From: Caldifarciminota bacterium
Lineage (GTDB): Bacteria; Hydrothermota; Hydrothermia; LBFQ01; DSFT01
DNA length: 64,000 bases
Reading direction: 5' to 3'
NCBI GenBank assembly: GCA_025060695.1
Contig: JANXBH010000004.1
Coordinates: forward strand, 18,734 to 82,733
Below, in pieces: positions 61,044-64,000 of the stretch. Position numbers and translations under genes: made by a program. The notes beneath the pieces were generated by a model. It ran no database searches. It was not told the DNA's origin and worked only from the letters and a program-made list of their open reading frames with translations. Numbering within the stretch: the stretch's first letter is position 1; every line of letters starts with the position of its first letter.

Positions 61044-62124
61044 CTATAGTTTCATGTGAAACCATTTCTTTTATTTTTAAAAAATTCATACTTTCTTTTT
61101 GATATGACAAATTAGACATAAAATAGTTAAGAACTGATGGATTTTGTATAATAAACTCTGTATATCTAACGAGTTGTTTAAAATTTTTCGCAATAAATCC
61201 AAGACCATGCTCTTTTATAAATCTTTCATTACCTTCCTCTTGACCAGGCAAGCTTTTATAGTAAATCGCAGGAGTTTTAGTATATATTAGTTCAGTTAAA
61301 TTTAAACCACCTGCTTTTGCAACTGAAAAATCACACAAAAACATAAGTTTGTGAATATCTTCAGTAAAGCCAAACAGTTTAAAATCATATGTATTTAAAT
61401 CTATAAAAACCTCCTGTAGCTTTTCGTAGTTCTTCTCATTCCTTCCTGCAATAACAAGAAAGTATAATTTTTTACTAAACATTTTTATATATTTTATTGC
61501 ATCCCTTAGTGGTAGAACACTATTAGAACCAAGATTTAATAGAACTATTAAATTTTTAGTATGAATATTAAACTCCCTTCTTAGTGCATTTTTGTCTATT
61601 TCTTCTAAAAATCCTTTTCTTAAAGGAATTCCAGTAATCATGTAGTTTGATGATTTAAGGTCTTTGACAGAATACTCAGAGGGCAAAAAATACATATCTA
61701 CAAAGTTATTTATCCAAATTGGATGAACTTCATAATCTGTTATACATACGAATAGTTTTGTACTTTTATTTTCAAGTTTATACTTTGCCCCATAGAGTGT
61801 AGAGAGAAAATGTGTAGAAATTATAATGTCTGGTCTATAATTTTCAAGTATACTATATACTTTCTTATTTATGAACGAAGTAAGTATAGATTTTATTATA
61901 TTCAGCCTTGTAATGGGATTATAATAAATTAGTCTCCATAGAAAGTGCGAATGCTTGCTCATCCAGATATAAAACTTCGATGTTATTTTCTCAATATATC
62001 CACCTTTTTCAACAATATCCAATAACAAAACATCATTACTATTCCCTATCATCTGTTCTATTGCTTTTGATGCAATTAAGTGCCCTGTCCCGTAATTTGC
62101 AGTGATAATAAGAATTTTCTTCAA
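61036..62124 (-). CDS. MGDG-synthase/UgtP-like glycosyltransferase
   Basis: These GT28 enzymes put sugars on diacylglycerol or similar lipids. The roughly 362-aa protein has the N-terminal lipid-acceptor domain (ITANYGTGHLIASKAIEQM) and a MurG-like C-terminal nucleotide-sugar domain (LLNLGSNSVLPLRD, LFGFTEDIHKLM, AKAGGLNLTELIYTKTPAIYY). The open frame begins inside tRNA-Val, giving a spurious prefix MREVGGSNPPLP. The TTG at 62124, 2 nt after the tRNA 3' end, gives the natural ILKKILIIT-type N-terminus. The parS-like site is embedded in its last codons. Confidence 0.85.
   Translation of the reverse strand: MKKILIITANYGTGHLIASKAIEQMIGNSNDVLLLDIVEKGGYIEKITSKFYIWMSKHSHFLWRLIYYNPITRLNIIKSILTSFINKKVYSILENYRPDIIISTHFLSTLYGAKYKLENKSTKLFVCITDYEVHPIWINNFVDMYFLPSEYSVKDLKSSNYMITGIPLRKGFLEEIDKNALRREFNIHTKNLIVLLNLGSNSVLPLRDAIKYIKMFSKKLYFLVIAGRNEKNYEKLQEVFIDLNTYDFKLFGFTEDIHKLMFLCDFSVAKAGGLNLTELIYTKTPAIYYKSLPGQEEGNERFIKEHGLGFIAKNFKQLVRYTEFIIQNPSVLNYFMSNLSYQKESMNFLKIKEMVSHETIAL
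61049..61062. promoter_or_regulatory. parS-like site upstream of parA
   Basis: GTTTCATGTGAAAC differs by one base from the 14-bp core of the bacterial parS consensus (GTTTCACGTGAAAC). It is palindromic except for the centre. It lies 22 bp from the parA start, inside the 3' end of the glycosyltransferase gene. Confidence 0.75.
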
Positions 62125-62126
62125 AA

Positions 62127-62199
62127 TGGGCAGTGGAGGATTCGAACCTCCGACCTCTCGCATGTCAAACGAGCGCTCTAACCCCTGAGCTAACTGCCC
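62127..62199 (-). tRNA. tRNA-Val (anticodon GAC)
   Basis: A 73-nt cloverleaf with acceptor GGGCAGT/ACTGCCC, D stem GCTC/GAGC, anticodon stem CTCGT/GCGAG, loop TTGACAT and T arm GGAGG/CCTCC. CCA is not encoded. The glycosyltransferase start codon lies 2 nt downstream. Confidence 0.96.
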
Positions 62200-62208
62200 G
62201 AAGTAATG

Positions 62209-62219
62209 AAATTTTAAAG
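62209..62219 (-). promoter_or_regulatory. Promoter of tRNA-Val and the glycosyltransferase
   Basis: Minus-strand CTTTAAAATTT, with TAAAAT 11 nt before the mature tRNA 5' end. Confidence 0.65.
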
Positions 62220-62256
62220 TGTTAGTTTTCTTTATTTAGGATTAAACGAAAAATAA

Positions 62257-62267
62257 CTTTAAAATTT
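62257..62267 (+). promoter_or_regulatory. Leaderless-type promoter of the histidine kinase gene
   Basis: CTTTAAAATTT, with TAAAAT 9 nt before the ATG at 62275 and no Shine-Dalgarno. Confidence 0.7.
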
Positions 62268-62274
62268 TTTTGTA

Positions 62275-63375
62275 ATGCCTTTTCTTATTCAACTATTTCT
62301 TATCATCTCATTTTCTGTAATAGTGATTTCATCTTATGTAATGTCAAGTATTACAATATCAAAAATTAGAAATGAGATTAGAAACTATAGTTTTGTTCTC
62401 GCCAAGTCTTTAAGTTCAGCTCTTATCTCTGGCTCTGAAGATATTGAAAATATCATATCAAGTATTCCATTTGGCATAATAATTACAGATGATAAGGATA
62501 GAATAAGGTTTTATGCTAATTTAGAAGTAAATGATAAAGTCGAAGAATTAAAGGAAAAACTGAAAAAACAGAAGCAATATGCTGAAATAAAGTACGAAAA
62601 TTTTAACATTGGTAGAATATACTACTTAGAGCCCACATCTATAATCTACCTTACTATACTACCATATATTTTAGCAATTATAACTCTTGGAACCTTTTTT
62701 ATTATTGTCTTAGCTTTGAGAAATGCTTACAAGTATGAGCATGAGAAGTTCTACTCTACATTTGCAAAGGGGCTTGCTCATCAGATGGGAACACCAATAT
62801 CGTCATTAGTAGCAAATATCGAATTATTAAAAAAAGGAGAAGATAGATTCTCTCAAATTCAGGATGATATAAATAAGATTTCATCAATATTAAAAAGATT
62901 TTCAAAAATCGGAAGCTCAATTAATTTACAAGAGGTTAGTATAGAAGAAGTTATTCTTAATGCATACAAAAATTTAGAAGGCAAGCTTAGAAGAAATCTT
63001 CAGCTAAATATCTCTGGCAATTGTAAAGTAATGGGAGATATTGAACTTTTAGAGTGGGTTTTTGAAAATTTAATTAAAAATAGTTATGAGGCAAATAGCA
63101 CTAAAATAGAATTTAAGGTTTCTGAAAATAAATATTTTTGCATTATAGACGTTATAGATAATGGAGTTGGTATTAGTAATAGCATTAGAAGGAAAATTTT
63201 TTCAGATAGTATAACTACGAAAAGCAAAGGATGGGGTATCGGACTTTTACTTTCAAACAGAATAATTAGAATGCATAGAGGTAAGATAAAACTTTTGGAA
63301 AGTGTAAAGGGAATGACTACATTTAGAATCTTACTACCTAAAGTTAGCACCCACGAAAACCGTAATCACTTCTAA
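62275..63375 (+). CDS. Membrane sensor histidine kinase
   Basis: The 366-aa protein has a transmembrane helix at about 5-25, an extracytoplasmic sensor region of about 95 residues, and a second helix at about 122-147. The HisKA domain has phospho-acceptor His169 in GLAHQMGTPISSL. The ATPase domain has the N-box ENLIKNSYEAN, G1 VIDNGVGI and G2 KSKGWGIGLLLS. There is no HAMP domain. No response regulator is adjacent, so it is an orphan within this window. It is single-gene and ends 26 bp before the convergent LptF/G stop. Confidence 0.93.
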   Translation: MPFLIQLFLIISFSVIVISSYVMSSITISKIRNEIRNYSFVLAKSLSSALISGSEDIENIISSIPFGIIITDDKDRIRFYANLEVNDKVEELKEKLKKQKQYAEIKYENFNIGRIYYLEPTSIIYLTILPYILAIITLGTFFIIVLALRNAYKYEHEKFYSTFAKGLAHQMGTPISSLVANIELLKKGEDRFSQIQDDINKISSILKRFSKIGSSINLQEVSIEEVILNAYKNLEGKLRRNLQLNISGNCKVMGDIELLEWVFENLIKNSYEANSTKIEFKVSENKYFCIIDVIDNGVGISNSIRRKIFSDSITTKSKGWGIGLLLSNRIIRMHRGKIKLLESVKGMTTFRILLPKVSTHENRNHF

Positions 63376-63401
63376 GGGGAAGCGAATATTTTGTATAAAC
63401 T

Positions 63402-64000
63402 CTAATACTCTTCCTTTCTAATAAAATATAAGGCAATAAGAAAGAAGAAAACATTTGGAAACCACATCGCAATAGCTCCATTTATCATACCCTTCTTTGC
63501 AAGTTCTTCGCCACCTATTAGAAAAATATAGTATATTGTAAATATCACAAAGGATATACCTAAAGCGGTTCCAAATCCTCCTCTTCTTACAATTGAAGAT
63601 ATTGGTGCGGAAAGCATAACAAATACAATTGCTGCAAATGGAAGAGAAAATTTTTTATTTATCTCAACAAGAATTTGATTTACACGAGTTTTTAGGTATT
63701 TTTTTAGTTCCACATCTGACGCCTTTTTATATTCCTCCTTTTTCCTTTTATATTCATCAAGCAATTGCCTTATATTCATTTCCCTATCACTTCTAAAATC
63801 TCTTTCTCTTATCTGCATGCTAATATCAAGCTTGATTATTACTTCATAATTCTTAAAGTTTATGACTCTATACTTATTTACAAAACCATCTAAAAATTGA
63901 TGCATCTGACCATTTATTAGGTTAAACACAAGAATACTATCTTGAAAACTTTGAATATAACCTTCCTTTGCTGTAAGAAATGTTTTTCCATAGTCAGAAA
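63402..64000 (-). CDS. LptF/LptG-family permease, C-terminal part (runs off right edge)
   Basis: LptF and LptG are the membrane subunits of the lipopolysaccharide-export ABC transporter. The frame is open to the window edge (about 198 residues visible). The listed GTG at 63929 is internal, because upstream codons continue in family style (TAKEGYIQSFQDSILVFN). The visible part has the end of the jelly-roll domain, the coupling segment (EINKKFSLPFAAIVFVMLSAPIS), then the last three transmembrane helices. It implies an outer membrane with LPS or a similar lipid. Whether it is LptF or LptG cannot be decided. Confidence 0.88.
   Translation of the reverse strand, partial: SDYGKTFLTAKEGYIQSFQDSILVFNLINGQMHQFLDGFVNKYRVINFKNYEVIIKLDISMQIRERDFRSDREMNIRQLLDEYKRKKEEYKKASDVELKKYLKTRVNQILVEINKKFSLPFAAIVFVMLSAPISSIVRRGGFGTALGISFVIFTIYYIFLIGGEELAKKGMINGAIAMWFPNVFFFLIALYFIRKEEY

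Noticed and set aside
62125-62163. N-terminal extension of the glycosyltransferase (MREVGGSNPPLP)
   Set aside because: These codons are part of tRNA-Val; the TTG at 62124 gives the family N-terminus.
1-64000. CRISPR arrays, insertion sequences, prophage or rRNA
   Set aside because: No direct-repeat arrays, transposase genes, phage structural genes or rRNA segments were seen.
1-64000. Intrinsic terminators
   Set aside because: The two clear GC hairpins (39971, 49480) lack U-tracts and sit just before start codons, so I did not call them terminators.

Overview
The window reads as a dense, AT-rich chromosome segment from a deep-branching, uncultivated-type bacterium. Several features point to the FCB superphylum, for example a WOR-3/Hydrothermae- or Cloacimonadota-like lineage. 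These are secreted proteins with T9SS-like C-terminal sorting domains and choice-of-anchor/OB-fold modules, a PorV/PorQ-like barrel, a bacterial GGGP synthase of the PcrB type, LVIVD repeats, a membrane pyrophosphatase, and Arg codons that are nearly all AGA/AGG. The phylum call is inference; no rRNA is present. I see no prophage, IS element or CRISPR array.

Layout. 1-8.4 kb (minus): the start of a secreted OB-fold protein, then an eight-gene operon rplY-pth-hppA-(acidic ORF)-dnaG-rpoD-VKOR-recO. 8.4-12.5 kb: pyrC, small membrane/lipoprotein genes, an orphan pntA2-like gene and a truncated Ski2-type helicase. 12.5-18.6 kb (plus): secD-secF-nadK, then a unit of tRNA-fMet, a second CAT-anticodon tRNA, GGGP synthase, an HD phosphohydrolase and rho. 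18.6-25.3 kb: M18 aminopeptidase, methylmalonyl-CoA mutase catalytic subunit with an orphan PhnD-like lipoprotein, a BtuF-like protein without signal peptide, and a TPR/BTAD regulator. 25.3-36.1 kb: TPR protein-rlmN-tilS, DegT aminotransferase, HIT protein, a 716-aa secreted protein, fabD, a beta-propeller lipoprotein and a MenA-like UbiA enzyme. 36.2-43.6 kb (plus): ugd, then rplT-pheS-SBP-sugar kinase-manC-kup. 43.6-53.2 kb: glyA with an orphan McrB, htrA-ctaA, a DGGGP-synthase-like UbiA enzyme, an 1161-aa secreted protein and a small ORF. 53.2-64 kb: tRNA-Leu directly followed by a HAD phosphatase, holA, an LVIVD protein, parA-parB-barrel-accA-tkt with a parS-like site, tRNA-Val directly followed by a glycolipid glycosyltransferase, a histidine kinase and the C-terminal part of LptF/LptG.

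How it works together. The most striking signal is in gene expression rather than in one gene. Almost every operon begins with the same 11-mer, CTTTAAAATTT, placed 6-11 nt before the first start codon or tRNA 5' end, which predicts leaderless mRNAs. Divergent operons share palindromic or mirror-image copies of it. Convergent genes overlap at their 3' ends, and I found no classical intrinsic terminator, which fits the rho gene present here. In three places a protein gene starts 1-9 nt after a mature tRNA 3' end, with a TTG or CTG start codon, so tRNA 3' processing would itself make an almost leaderless mRNA. Exported proteins repeatedly start with an eight-residue stretch (Met, six mostly hydrophobic residues, Gln) instead of a normal signal peptide. 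Enzymes for the first two archaeal-type ether-lipid steps (GGGP and DGGGP synthase-like) are both present.

No stretch above 300 bases lacks a gene. Several start codons were moved from the longest open frame using the promoter rule, Shine-Dalgarno sites or tRNA boundaries; each case is explained in its entry.
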